Shown in pieces: positions 24,341 to 33,491 of a DNA stretch of 37,143 bases. The position numbers and the translations under genes are program-made. Position 1 is the stretch's first letter. Each line of letters starts with the position of its first letter. The stretch is from Burkholderiales bacterium (GTDB taxonomy: Bacteria > Pseudomonadota > Gammaproteobacteria > Burkholderiales > SG8-39). The notes beneath the pieces were generated by a model, which was not told where the DNA came from, searched no databases, and saw only the letters and a program-made list of their open reading frames with translations. The stretch lies in assembly GCA_014860445.1 (NCBI GenBank), contig JACZJT010000038.1, positions 1 through 37,143 of the forward strand. The letters run 5' to 3'.

Positions 24341-26419
24341 ATGGGAAAAACTGCGAACCTCAAGAGCGGACAAGCCGTGCAGCGCGCTACCGTCGCGCTG
24401 CACACGCCTCTGTTTCGCGGCGAGCGGCGCCTGCGCATCGCACTGGTGGGCATGCCCAATGCCGGCAAGAGCACCCTGTTCAAGGCCGTATCAAGCACCG
24501 CACCGCGTACCGGACGCCTCGCCGGCACCGGCCGCGCCTACGAAGAATGCACGGTGCAAATCGGTTTGGACGAGGCGAGCGTGATCGAATTGCCGAGCAT
24601 AGCGGCCCTGCACCACTTGGGCGAGGAGGACCTGCCCGCGTTGAAGTACCTGCTGTGGGGGGACGAACGCCCTCCGATCAGCCTGCATGAACCCGGCGGC
24701 CCGCCCGCACCGTTTGCGCCGCCCGATCTGATCGTGCAGGTGGTCGACGCCACGCGCCTTGAGAGTCATCTGGAGCTCACGCTGGAACTCTCCCAGCTCG
24801 GCCGACCGATGGTCATCGCGCTGAATATGATGGACGAAGCCCGGGACAAGGGCCTGAACATCAACGTCAAGGCTTTATCCAAACTGTTGGGCATGCCGGT
24901 GGTACCCACCGTGGCGCTAATGGGGCACGGCATCGCGGACCTTTTTGCAGCCGCGGTGGCCGCGGTGCGCGCGGCCTCCTGTCCGCTGCCGCAGCCGGCG
25001 AGCAAACACATCTGCGACAGCCTCGCACCGCTCAGCCATGCCTTGAACCGTCCGGAGATACACGCGGCATTTCGCGTGCCCCACCCGCTGCTGCTGATGC
25101 AGGTCGCCGCAGGCGATCCCTATTTCCACGACGAGCTGGGCCAGCACTTCCCGCAAATACTCCCGCAACTGCAGCAGTTGCGCAGCGAGGCGTCGGCAAC
25201 GCTGCCGCGGTCGCTGGAAGAGGAACTGCATGCAGACCGCCATCACCGCGCCGCCACGCTGTTCGAAGCGAGCACGCGCATGGGCGCACCCCACGAGGGC
25301 CGCGGCTGGCGTTACTGGCTGGACGAGTTGTTCCTGCACCCGCAATGGGGGCTGATCGGCAGCCTGGCGGTGTTTGCAGCGGTGCTGTTCATGGTGTTCG
25401 AAGTCAGCGCCTGGCTCGATTCGATGAGCGCGGCGCTCTTGATCAACGCCATCGCCGACTGGCAGCCCACTTCGACCGGCGGCGTCATCGGCCGCGCCGT
25501 GGCCGACGGATTGATCGGGCTGGTCGGCATCGTCGTGCCGTATATGCTGCCGCTGGTGCTGCTGCTCGTAGCGCTGGAAGAAGCCGGCGTCATGCAGCGC
25601 ATCGCCTTCGTCGTCGATCGCGGCTTTCATCGCATCGGCCTGCACGGCGGCGTCGCCGTGCCGTTTCTCACCGGCCTGGGCTGCAATGTTCCGGCGATTT
25701 CGGCCGCGGCAAAAGTCACCAGCGGCCGCGAACGCGTGATCGCATCGGTGCTGATCACCTTCGTACCCTGTTCGGCGCGCTCGGCCATCATCCTGGCCCT
25801 GGCCGGCAAGTACCTGGGCGGAACCGGGGTGTTCGCGATTTTCGCACTGACCATCGTCGTGGTCGCGCTGATGGGTCGCCTCCTCGCGCGCAACCGGCGC
25901 GAATTCGGTCCGGGCCAGGTGCAGGAAATCCCGCCTTATGCGCTGCCGCACTGGCGCTCGATGCTCGTCGAGACCTGGACGCGGACGGAGGACATCGTCA
26001 CCATCGTCACCCCGCTGCTGGTCGGCGGCAGTGTGTTGCTCGCCCTGCTCCATCATGTCGGCGCCGACACCTTGATCAACACCCTGCTCACGCCCGTGAC
26101 AGGATGGTGGCTGGGCCTGCCGCTGGTGCTCGGCGTGCCCATCCTGTTCGGCGTGCTCAGAAAAGAGCTGTCGCTGCTGATGATCTATCAGGCACTAGGA
26201 ACGTTTGAGGTCGGCACAATACTCGACTGGGTGCAGATCACGACCTTCCTGCTGTTCCTGACTTTCTACATCCCCTGCATCTCCACGTTCGCGGTCATGC
26301 TCAAGACGATCGGCCGCAAGGAGGCGCTGATATCGGTTTCGCTGTCGGTGGGCGTGGCGCTGGTGGTGAGCGGTACTGTGCGCATGCTGCTGGAGGGCGT
26401 GCGCCTGTTCTGGGTATGA
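24341..26419 (+). CDS. feoB: FeoB-family ferrous iron transporter, divergent G domain
   Basis: A 692-residue inner-membrane protein of the FeoB family, which imports Fe2+ with a cytoplasmic GTPase domain. The G1 loop is GMPNAGKST (37-45) and G4 is NMMD (162-165). The G3 motif, normally DLPG, reads ELPS (83-86), and a proline-rich insert (about 108-128) follows. The membrane half has about 8 helices with the FeoB gate motifs GLGCNVPAISA and FVPCSARSAI. No feoA is adjacent. The ATG has no ribosome site, and a TATAAT lies just before it, so the message may be leaderless. The 3' end overlaps the PilZ-protein start by ATGA. A metal other than iron is possible. Confidence 0.88.
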   Translation: MGKTANLKSGQAVQRATVALHTPLFRGERRLRIALVGMPNAGKSTLFKAVSSTAPRTGRLAGTGRAYEECTVQIGLDEASVIELPSIAALHHLGEEDLPALKYLLWGDERPPISLHEPGGPPAPFAPPDLIVQVVDATRLESHLELTLELSQLGRPMVIALNMMDEARDKGLNINVKALSKLLGMPVVPTVALMGHGIADLFAAAVAAVRAASCPLPQPASKHICDSLAPLSHALNRPEIHAAFRVPHPLLLMQVAAGDPYFHDELGQHFPQILPQLQQLRSEASATLPRSLEEELHADRHHRAATLFEASTRMGAPHEGRGWRYWLDELFLHPQWGLIGSLAVFAAVLFMVFEVSAWLDSMSAALLINAIADWQPTSTGGVIGRAVADGLIGLVGIVVPYMLPLVLLLVALEEAGVMQRIAFVVDRGFHRIGLHGGVAVPFLTGLGCNVPAISAAAKVTSGRERVIASVLITFVPCSARSAIILALAGKYLGGTGVFAIFALTIVVVALMGRLLARNRREFGPGQVQEIPPYALPHWRSMLVETWTRTEDIVTIVTPLLVGGSVLLALLHHVGADTLINTLLTPVTGWWLGLPLVLGVPILFGVLRKELSLLMIYQALGTFEVGTILDWVQITTFLLFLTFYIPCISTFAVMLKTIGRKEALISVSLSVGVALVVSGTVRMLLEGVRLFWV

Positions 26420-27135
26420 CTCCCCCCGATCCGAAACCGACTTTCTCGCTCGTCGGGCAGATGCTGCGCACGCCCGGGGAAATCACGCGCGTGCTCAATT
26501 CGCTGGTGATGCGCGGCGAGCCCATTTTCTCCAACCTGGGCACGGGACAACTGAAGTTCCGTTCGCGGCTGCGCTTCGTCGATCCGGCGTGCCGATACAT
26601 GATTATTGAGCGCAGCGCGGACGACGAGGCCAACAAAATCCTGCTGGCACGGTCGCGGGCGACCTTCCATTGCGAGCCCGGCGGCTGGCGCCTCGAATTC
26701 GCCGCGGCCGACCCCAAACCGACCAGCGCCAACGAAGGCGCCCCGGGGATCAGACTGCGCCTGCCCGAGATCGTCGCCGGACACAGGCGAAGGGAGGACA
26801 CACGCACCGAGGCGCCACCGCGACAGGAACTGCGCTGCATCATAGACGAGGGCGGCGTGATGCCCTTCGACGGCATCATGACAAACGTGAGCAAGGGCGG
26901 GATCGGTTTCCTCCAGTACGATCCGACCATCAGCCTGGAGCCGGGCACGATGCTCAAAGGCTGCCGGATTTACAGCCCCAGCGGGGATTCCATCGTCGTC
27001 GACATGGAGGTGCGCTATTCGCAGTTGATGCCCCTCGCCGACGGCAGGCAGGTGCAAAGCTCGGGATGCCGTTTTCTGAATATTTCGCCGGAAGAGACGG
27101 CGCGAATCGAAACGCTGTTCGGCCTCAAGTCCTAA
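26416..27135 (+). CDS. YcgR-type PilZ protein, c-di-GMP receptor
   Basis: A 239-residue cytoplasmic protein with an N-terminal YcgR-like beta domain (about 10-115) and a C-terminal PilZ domain (about 122-235). The c-di-GMP signature is intact: RxxxR (R126-R130) and NxSxxG (N157-G162). YcgR proteins slow the flagellar motor when c-di-GMP is bound, but no flagellar gene is near, so the target here is unknown. Its start overlaps the feoB stop by four bases, so it is translated from the feoB message. That is an unusual partnership. The diguanylate cyclase at 1926-3104 could supply its ligand; that link is inference. Confidence 0.88.
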   Translation: MTPPDPKPTFSLVGQMLRTPGEITRVLNSLVMRGEPIFSNLGTGQLKFRSRLRFVDPACRYMIIERSADDEANKILLARSRATFHCEPGGWRLEFAAADPKPTSANEGAPGIRLRLPEIVAGHRRREDTRTEAPPRQELRCIIDEGGVMPFDGIMTNVSKGGIGFLQYDPTISLEPGTMLKGCRIYSPSGDSIVVDMEVRYSQLMPLADGRQVQSSGCRFLNISPEETARIETLFGLKS

Positions 27136-27237
27136 GCAATCCTGAGCGGCGCTCGACCCGCGCTCGCCCGCTGCTGGGTTACCATAAGAACTTACGGCGC
27201 GCCTGATGCGGCCAACTAATTGAAAGGAGAATCAAGC

Positions 27238-27996
27238 ATGGGTTCGCACAATAGAGTTGCCGTAGTCACCGGCGCAGGTACCGGCATCGGCAAAAGCGCC
27301 GCGCTGACATTGCTCGCGGACGGCTACAGAGTCGGCCTGGTCGGGCGGCGCAAGGAATTGCTCGACAAGACGGTTGCGGACGCCGGCGCGAACGGCGTAA
27401 ACGCCTTGGTTCTGCAGGCTGACGTGTGCAAACCGGAATCGGTGAAGACGCTGTTCGCAACTGTGCTGAAGGCCTGGGGCAGGCTGGACGTGCTGTTCAA
27501 CAATGCCGGGATGGGTGCACCGGCGATACCGATGGAGGATCTGAGTTTCGAGCAGTGGAAGGCGGTGGTGGACGTGAACCTCAGCGGCCTGTTCCTGTGC
27601 TCACAGGAGGCGATAAAAATCATGAAAAACCAGAACCCGCGTGGCGGGCGCATCATCAACAACGGTTCGATTTCAGCGCACGCCCCGCGGCCCAACTCTG
27701 CGCCCTACACCGCAACCAAGCACGCGGTCACCGGTCTCACCAGGTGCATTTCGCTCGATTGCCGCAAATACGATATCGCCTGCGGCCAGATCGACATCGG
27801 CAACGCCGCGACTGAGATGACCGAGCGCATGAAGAGCGGCGTCATGCAGGCGGATGGATCGACCGCGGTCGAGCCGCGCATGGACGTGAAACACGTAGGC
27901 AGCGCCGTGCTTTACATGGCAAACCTGCCGCTGGACGCAAACGTGCAATTCATGACCATCATGGCCACGAAAATGCCGTTCGTGGGCCGCGGATAG
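27238..27996 (+). CDS. Short-chain dehydrogenase/reductase (SDR)
   Basis: A 252-residue classical SDR oxidoreductase. The cofactor motif is TGAGTGIG (11-18), with NNAG at 88-91. The catalytic Ser (S144), Tyr (Y157) and Lys (K161) are in place (YTATK). Arg-Arg after the second strand (GRRKE) suggests NADP preference, which is inference. The ATG at 27238 follows a strong GAAAGGAGA; the in-frame TTG at 27220 overlaps that site and is rejected. About 100 bases separate it from the PilZ gene, and it converges with the BASS gene at 28012. The substrate is unknown. Confidence 0.92.
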   Translation: MGSHNRVAVVTGAGTGIGKSAALTLLADGYRVGLVGRRKELLDKTVADAGANGVNALVLQADVCKPESVKTLFATVLKAWGRLDVLFNNAGMGAPAIPMEDLSFEQWKAVVDVNLSGLFLCSQEAIKIMKNQNPRGGRIINNGSISAHAPRPNSAPYTATKHAVTGLTRCISLDCRKYDIACGQIDIGNAATEMTERMKSGVMQADGSTAVEPRMDVKHVGSAVLYMANLPLDANVQFMTIMATKMPFVGRG

Positions 27997-28011
27997 CGGC
28001 GGCGCAACCCG

Positions 28012-28905
28012 TCAGCGACCGCGCGAACGCCGCCCGGCACCGCGCGGCGACCGGTCGAGGTAGCGCCACAGCAAGGCGAGCGAGCCGCCGGACACGATGT
28101 GCCAGATGCCCCACAGACCTGCGACCGCAACCATCGCCAGGTCGGAGTTGAACTGCGCGGCAATAATGCCCAGGGCGAGCCCGGAGTTCTGCATTCCGCC
28201 CTCGATAACTACTGCGCGCCGGTCGGCGACTTTGAGGCGTGCGAGCACCGAGGCGCCATAGCCCAGCATCAGCCCCAGCGCGTTATGCCCGATCACGATG
28301 GGCAGGGTGCGCGTGATTTCAATCAGAAACAGCTTCCACTGCGCCGCGACCGCACCGATGATGAACAACATCAGCGCCGCAACCGCGAAGCGTCCCAGCG
28401 GCCTGCGCAACCGCCCCGCCAGCTGCGGCGCGTGATTCGAGGTGAGCAGCGCCGCGCTCATCGGCAGCGCGAGCAGCAGCACCAGACTGATGACGAGATC
28501 ACTCGGATCTACCGCGATCGCGCGCGCCCAGGCCGCGGTGCGTGGATTGGCGGCGATCATCAGACTGAAATTGAGCGGCGTGAACACCAGCGCGAGCACG
28601 TTGGAGACCGCTGAAATGGAGAGCGACAGCGCCAGATTGCCGCGGCCGAAATAAGTCACCACGTTCGACAAGGCACCGCCCGGGCATGCGGCCACCAGCA
28701 TCATCGCCGCCATGGTCGCCGCCGGCAGGTCCACCAGCAGCGTTATGGCGAGGGTCGCCGCCGGCAACAACACGAACTGCGCAATCAGGCCCGCCCCCAC
28801 CGCCAGCGGATGGCGCGCGACGTAGCGAAAATCCTCGACGCGCAGGTCCAGCGACACCGCATAGACCATGGTCGCGAGCACGGTCATCAGAATGATCTGC
28901 TGCAC
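28012..28905 (-). CDS. Bile acid:sodium symporter (BASS) family transporter
   Basis: A 297-residue membrane protein with about nine or ten hydrophobic helices. ACPGGALSNVVTYFGRGNLALS matches the BASS sodium-site segment, and EGGMQNSGLALGIIA matches the second conserved helix. The family imports organic anions (bile acids, pantoate, pyruvate and others) with sodium. The reading frame begins at a GTG at 28923, but GGAGGAGGGG at 28909-28918 lies right before the GTG at 28905, which is therefore the better start. The arginine-rich C-terminus is probably cytoplasmic. Confidence 0.88.
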   Translation of the reverse strand: MQQIILMTVLATMVYAVSLDLRVEDFRYVARHPLAVGAGLIAQFVLLPAATLAITLLVDLPAATMAAMMLVAACPGGALSNVVTYFGRGNLALSLSISAVSNVLALVFTPLNFSLMIAANPRTAAWARAIAVDPSDLVISLVLLLALPMSAALLTSNHAPQLAGRLRRPLGRFAVAALMLFIIGAVAAQWKLFLIEITRTLPIVIGHNALGLMLGYGASVLARLKVADRRAVVIEGGMQNSGLALGIIAAQFNSDLAMVAVAGLWGIWHIVSGGSLALLWRYLDRSPRGAGRRSRGR

Positions 28906-28974
28906 ATCCCCTCCTCCGCCCACGCTGCCATTGCAGCAGGCCCGCCCGTGTATGCGTACCGGGCTCGATCCTGA

Positions 28975-30639
28975 TTACTTGAGCGGTTTGTAGCGTATGC
29001 GTTTCGGCTTCGCCGCTTCCTCGCCCAGTCGTTTCACCTTGTCTTCTTCGTATTCATGGTAGTTGCCGCTGAAGAAGCTTACTTTGGAATCGCCCTCGAA
29101 TGCGAGGATATGGGTGGCGATACGATCGAGGAACCAGCGGTCGTGGGAGATGACCAGCACGCTGCCGGCGAATTCGAGTAGCGCGTCCTCGAGCGCCCGC
29201 AGCGTCTCCACGTCGAGATCGTTGGACGGCTCGTCCAGCAGCAGTACGTTGCCTCCGGCGATCAAGGTCTTTGCAAGATGCAGCCGCCCGCGTTCACCAC
29301 CCGAGAGGTTGCCGACCTTTTTGCCCTGGTCGGTGCCCTTGAAATTGAAACGGCCGAGATAGGCGCGCGAAGGCATTTCGAACCTGCCCACATTGAGTAC
29401 GTCGGCGCCTCCGGCGACATACTCGAACACCGTCTTGTCGCCATCCAGCGCCTCACGCGACTGATCCACGTAGGCCATTTTGACCGTCGGGCCGATTGCC
29501 ACCTCGCCGTTTCCCGGCTGCTCGGCGCCGGTGATCATGCGAAACAAGGTGGATTTGCCCGCTCCATTGGGCCCGATGATGCCGACAATCGCACCGGCCG
29601 GGATCTGAAACGAAAGATCGTCGATCAGCAGGCGCTCGCCGTAGCCCTTGGATACGTTCTTGAATTCGATCACGGCATCGCCCAGACGATCGGCCACGGG
29701 GATGAAAATCTCCTGCGTCTCGTTGCGCTTCTGGTAATCATGCGAGCTCAGTTCATCGAAGCGCGCCAGGCGCGCCTTGCTCTTCGCCTGGCGCGCCTTG
29801 GGGTTCTGGCGCACCCATTCGAGTTCCCGCTTGATGGTCTTCTGGCGCGCCGATTCAGTCGATTCTTCCTGCGCGAGGCGCGCCTCTTTCTGCGCCAGCC
29901 AGGAACTGTAATTGCCTTCCCAGGGGATGCCGTAACCGCGGTCGAGTTCGAGTATCCACTGCGCCGCATTGTCCAGAAAATACCGGTCGTGGGTCACCGC
30001 CACCACGGTGCCTGGAAATTTCTGCAGGAACTGCTCCAGCCACTCGACGCTCTCGGCGTCCAGGTGGTTGGTGGGCTCATCGAGCAGCAACAGGTCCGGC
30101 TTGGACAAGAGCAGGCGGCACAGCGAGACGCGGCGTTTTTCACCGCCTGAAAGCGGGCCGATTTTCGCGTCCCAGGGCGGCAGGCGCAGCGCGTCGGCGG
30201 CGATCTCGAGCTGATGCTCCACATTGTCACCTGCTGATGCGGCGATCACCGCTTCGAGTTCGGCCTGTTCCGTGGCGAGCTTGTCGAAATCGGCGTCGGG
30301 CTCGGCGTAGGCGGCATAGACCTCATCGAGGCGCTTCTTTGCGCCGAACACCTCGCCCATGCCTTCTTCCACCGCCTCGCGCACGGTCTTCTCTGCGTCC
30401 AGCTGCGGCTCTTGCGGCAGGTAGCCGATACGCATATTCGGTTTGGCGACCACTTCGCCGTCGTAATCCTTGTCCACGCCCGCCATGATGTTGAGCAGTG
30501 TGGACTTGCCCGAACCGTTCAGACCGAGCACGCCTATCTTTGCGCCGGCGAAGAAATTCAGCGAAATGTTCTTGAGGATGTAGCGCTTGGGCGGCACGAC
30601 TCTGCCGACCCGGCGCATGGTATAGACGTATTGGGCCAT
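28975..30639 (-). CDS. ettA: Energy-dependent translational throttle protein EttA (ABC-F)
   Basis: A 554-residue soluble ABC-F ATPase that binds the ribosomal E site and gates entry into elongation according to the ATP/ADP ratio. Two full ABC modules are present: Walker A GLNGSGKST and GPNGAGKST, LSGGE signatures in both, Walker B LLLLDEPTNHLD and LLLDEPSNDLD with the catalytic Glu. The charged linker between them carries the PtIM region, and the arm insertion is present in the first module. The N-terminus MAQYVYTMRRVGRVVPPK is EttA-like. ATG 30639. It is divergent from the methyltransferase-like gene at 30726 and 69 bases upstream of the BASS start region. Confidence 0.96.
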   Translation of the reverse strand: MAQYVYTMRRVGRVVPPKRYILKNISLNFFAGAKIGVLGLNGSGKSTLLNIMAGVDKDYDGEVVAKPNMRIGYLPQEPQLDAEKTVREAVEEGMGEVFGAKKRLDEVYAAYAEPDADFDKLATEQAELEAVIAASAGDNVEHQLEIAADALRLPPWDAKIGPLSGGEKRRVSLCRLLLSKPDLLLLDEPTNHLDAESVEWLEQFLQKFPGTVVAVTHDRYFLDNAAQWILELDRGYGIPWEGNYSSWLAQKEARLAQEESTESARQKTIKRELEWVRQNPKARQAKSKARLARFDELSSHDYQKRNETQEIFIPVADRLGDAVIEFKNVSKGYGERLLIDDLSFQIPAGAIVGIIGPNGAGKSTLFRMITGAEQPGNGEVAIGPTVKMAYVDQSREALDGDKTVFEYVAGGADVLNVGRFEMPSRAYLGRFNFKGTDQGKKVGNLSGGERGRLHLAKTLIAGGNVLLLDEPSNDLDVETLRALEDALLEFAGSVLVISHDRWFLDRIATHILAFEGDSKVSFFSGNYHEYEEDKVKRLGEEAAKPKRIRYKPLK

Positions 30640-30725
30640 GGGCGTTTTCGATTCGAGACTGGGAACTCTTGTTCCGACTCCGGTATTCTACGTGCTTCAT
30701 CCATACAAGTCCGAGGCGATCCTCC

Positions 30726-31169
30726 ATGTCCCGATTCGCAGTAGCAGGTCGCATCCTGGTCGCGGTACAGTTCGCGCTGATCGGCTGGCTGATCTGGCCC
30801 CTGACGCCACAAGTATGGTCGCCGTCGGCGCTCGCGCTGCTTGCCTGCGCGGTGGCGCTCGGGCTCTGGACACTCGTCCACAACCGGCTCGGCAACTTCA
30901 ACATCCGCCCCGAGCCCAAGGCAAACGGAAAACTGGTGACCGGCGGCCCCTACGCCCACATGCGCAATCCCATGTATTCCGCCGTACTGCTGTTCGCGGC
31001 CGCCGAGGTGGTCGCCTACAGCGATCCGTGGAAAATCCTCTGCTGGTTTGTCCTGGCCCTGGTGCTGCTGGCGAAGGCCTTATTGGAAGAACGCTATTTG
31101 CGTGCGCTCTTTCCCGACTATGCCGAGTATGCAAAGCGGGTACGTCGGTTCATTCCGGGCGTGTTCTGA
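30726..31169 (+). CDS. Isoprenylcysteine carboxyl methyltransferase-family membrane protein
   Basis: A 147-residue protein with three or four membrane helices. The C-terminal half has the ICMT/PEMT signature: GPYAHMRNPMYSAVLL, then EERYLRALFPDYAEYAKRV. This fold binds S-adenosylmethionine at the membrane and methylates lipids or small molecules. Bacteria lack prenylated Ras-type proteins, so the substrate is unknown. GAGGCG before the ATG at 30726 supports the start. It has no clear operon partners; a structured 225-base gap follows. Confidence 0.85.
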   Translation: MSRFAVAGRILVAVQFALIGWLIWPLTPQVWSPSALALLACAVALGLWTLVHNRLGNFNIRPEPKANGKLVTGGPYAHMRNPMYSAVLLFAAAEVVAYSDPWKILCWFVLALVLLAKALLEERYLRALFPDYAEYAKRVRRFIPGVF

Positions 31170-31273
31170 CTTGTTCGCGGTATCGAAGACGCGAACGGTT
31201 AAGCTCTGCCGGCGCAACAACCTCCGGGAGGATCCGCGCATCGGGTCCGCTGGTGCTCAGAGTCCGTTTCCAA

Positions 31274-31343
31274 ATGAGGGGATACGCCCCGAAGGTCTCG
31301 ATCCCGCTTGACGGGAAAGTCCCCTTGGGGGATCTCCCCTCAT
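31274..31343. repeat. Long interrupted hairpin (palindromic element or structured RNA)
   Basis: Left arm 31274-31295 pairs with right arm 31323-31343: atgagggga with tcccctcat, then cccc with gggg and aagg with cctt, with small internal bulges. The loop holds a second stem, tcccg (31302-31306) with cggga (31312-31316). It lies between two convergent genes, ICMT-like and hpaH. No T-run follows on either strand. Confidence 0.5.
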
Positions 31344-31394
31344 ACCCCGTAAATTAGCAGTTGCAAAATCTAAAAATCTATTTCGCAACCGCTC

Positions 31395-32177
31395 TTAGAC
31401 AAACTGGAATGAAATGGCGCCGAGCGTGCCGAAGTCTGCGCGCAAGGTGTCTCCCTTTGCCGCCCACACCGGACGGGTGAAAGAACCCGCGAGGACCACG
31501 TGCCCGGGCTCCAGCGTCGTGCCAAAGCTGCCGACCTTGTTGGCGAGCCAGGCAATGCCCATCGCGGGATGGCCGAGCACGCCCGCCGCAACGCCGGTTT
31601 CTTCGATCTCCGAATTCCGGCACAGCAGGCCGCTGACCCAGCGCAAATCGACATCCATGGGCCCGACCGGGCGACCGCCCATGATGATGCCTGCGGCAGC
31701 ACCATTGTCGGATACCGTGTCGAAAATCTTGCGCGGGTTCTGCACCCGAGCGTCGATGATCTCGATCGCAGGCACCACGTATTCGGTGGCGCGCAATACG
31801 TCCACCAGTTCGACGCCCGGTCCTTTGAGCGGCTTGCCGAGCACGAAGGCGAGTTCGATTTCGACGCGCGGCACGATGAAGCGCTCGAACGGGATTTTCG
31901 CGCCGTCGGCGATGAACATGTAATCCATCAGATGGCCGTAGTCCGGCTCGTCGATCTGCGAGGACTGCTGCATCGCCTTGGAGGTCAACCCGACTTTGTG
32001 ACCGCGGACCTTGTGGCCGGCTGCGACCTTGAGCCGGGTGACCTCGCTCTGGATCGCATACGCGTCCTCGATGGTGATGCCCGGAAAGGTCTTGGACAGC
32101 TGCAGCGCGGGTTTGCGCTCGGCTTCGGCCGTCAGCAGGATCTTTGCCGCTTTGCTGCGCTCGGCTTTGGATAGCAT
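31395..32177 (-). CDS. hpaH: 2-oxo-hept-4-ene-1,7-dioate hydratase
   Basis: A 260-residue member of the fumarylacetoacetate hydrolase-related hydratases. It follows E. coli HpaH closely by eye: TIEDAYAIQ, GHKVGLTSKAMQ, SQIDEPDYG, FIVPRVEIELAFVLGKPLKGP, EIIDAR, ETGVAAGVLGHPA and GGSFTRPV-like ending, with the metal ligands in VEIELAF. HpaH adds water to 2-oxo-hept-4-enedioate in homoprotocatechuate breakdown, feeding HpaI. Start ATG 32177 with AAGGAAC; a longer upstream reading adds 21 residues not seen in the family. It is divergent from the NIPSNAP-RraA-HpaI operon, separated by a 225-base control region. Confidence 0.9.
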   Translation of the reverse strand: MLSKAERSKAAKILLTAEAERKPALQLSKTFPGITIEDAYAIQSEVTRLKVAAGHKVRGHKVGLTSKAMQQSSQIDEPDYGHLMDYMFIADGAKIPFERFIVPRVEIELAFVLGKPLKGPGVELVDVLRATEYVVPAIEIIDARVQNPRKIFDTVSDNGAAAGIIMGGRPVGPMDVDLRWVSGLLCRNSEIEETGVAAGVLGHPAMGIAWLANKVGSFGTTLEPGHVVLAGSFTRPVWAAKGDTLRADFGTLGAISFQFV

Positions 32178-32402
32178 GGTTTGAGTTCCTTCAGTTGGGT
32201 GCTCGATTGCTTGAGTGATTGGGACCTGCAGACTTTCCACAATAATTCTATCTTGTTTGCGCAGATGCGCGCCTCCCGGGGCGAAACCCCGTGCCCTTGT
32301 TGGCTGGTATCATACCGGCGAGTCACAAATCCCCGGTTAATTCTCGCACGACGTCCGTACAAGTTGCGGCGGGACATCCGTCACACCCAACCAGGAGCCA
32401 CG

Positions 32403-32720
32403 ATGATTTTCGACCTGCGCATCTATACCTTCAAGCCCGGCATGCAGAATGCCTGGCTTGCTATGTACGAGAAGCACGCCTATCCGGTTCAGTTGCGCCA
32501 CATCGGCAAACCGGTGGTATTCACAACCACGGAAGTGGGAACGCTCAACCAGGTGGTCCATCTCTGGGCCTACGCCGACCAGGCCGAGCGCGAGAAGAAG
32601 CGCGAAGCGATGCAGCAGGACCCGCAATGGCACGCGTATCTCAAGATGAACACCGAAGCGGGCTACATGCTGAGCATGGAGAACCGCATTTTGCGCTCGA
32701 CATCGTTCTCGCCGCTATAG
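32403..32720 (+). CDS. NIPSNAP-family protein
   Basis: A 105-residue protein of the NIPSNAP dimeric alpha-beta barrel fold: the N-terminal DLRIYTFKPG, HLWAYADQAEREKKREAM, and WHAYLKMN are typical. No catalytic residues are established for the family. NIPSNAP genes often sit beside catabolic genes for aromatic or organic acids, and the same is seen here. CCAGGAG precedes the ATG at 32403. It is the first gene of the + operon, with 70 bases to the RraA-like gene. Confidence 0.87.
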   Translation: MIFDLRIYTFKPGMQNAWLAMYEKHAYPVQLRHIGKPVVFTTTEVGTLNQVVHLWAYADQAEREKKREAMQQDPQWHAYLKMNTEAGYMLSMENRILRSTSFSPL

Positions 32721-32790
32721 GCGGCCATAACGCGTGCGGCGCACGGTTTCAGGCGCCGGCTTTCCCTCAATCCTCAATCGGAGTGGTTTC

Positions 32791-33465
32791 ATGCCCAACC
32801 TAGGTTTTCGCATCCTCCCCATGCCGGCGCGCCCGGCCAGGAAACTCGTCAAAGCGCTGGCCGCGATGGTCACCGCGCATCTGTCGGACAACATGAACCG
32901 CCTGGTCGCAGGCGGCTACGCGCTGCAACCCATGCACCGCGGCGGCAAGCTGTGCGGCCCGGCACTGACCGTCAAGGTCGCCCCCGGCGACAACTTGATG
33001 GTGCACAAGGCCATCGACATCGCCGCGCCCGGTGACGTCATCGTGGTCGATGCCGGCGGCGTCGTGACACAGGCCATCATCGGCGACATCATGACCAGCC
33101 TTGCCGAAAAGCGCGGTGTCGCCGGTTTCGTGATCTACGGTGCGATCCGTGATTCGGCCGAGATCGGCGCCAGGCGCTTTCCCGTTTATGCCTGCGGTGT
33201 CACACACCGCGGACCATACAAGAACGGGCCTGGCGAGATCAACGTGCCGATCGCGCTCGATGGCATGGTGGTCCAGCCGGGGGACATCATCGTCGGCGAT
33301 GAGGACGGCGTGATCGCCGTCCCGCTCGCACACGCCGAGGAAATGCTGGCGCTGGCCAGGGCGCAGCTCGTCAAGGAAACCGCGCTCCTCAAGTCCATCG
33401 CCGCCGGCAAGGCCGATCGCCGCTGGGTGGACGAAACGCTGAAGCAGCGCGGCTGCGATTTCTAA
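32791..33465 (+). CDS. RraA-family protein (4-hydroxy-4-methyl-2-oxoglutarate aldolase-like)
   Basis: A 224-residue RraA-family protein. The family includes 4-hydroxy-4-methyl-2-oxoglutarate/4-carboxy-4-hydroxy-2-oxoadipate aldolases, oxaloacetate decarboxylases and the RNase E inhibitor Rra[34 protein letters not shown] (catalytic R-D pair) and the [15 protein letters not shown] motif are visible. The location among HpaI and dehydrogenases favours an aldolase or decarboxylase role over RNase regulation. Start ATG 32791 with GGAG upstream; the longer upstream frame is poor. It lies 26 bases before hpaI. Confidence 0.88.
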   Translation: MPNLGFRILPMPARPARKLVKALAAMVTAHLSDNMNRLVAGGYALQPMHRGGKLCGPALTVKVAPGDNLMVHKAIDIAAPGDVIVVDAGGVVTQAIIGDIMTSLAEKRGVAGFVIYGAIRDSAEIGARRFPVYACGVTHRGPYKNGPGEINVPIALDGMVVQPGDIIVGDEDGVIAVPLAHAEEMLALARAQLVKETALLKSIAAGKADRRWVDETLKQRGCDF

Positions 33466-33491
33466 TTCATCTTTACCTTAGCGGAGTATTC

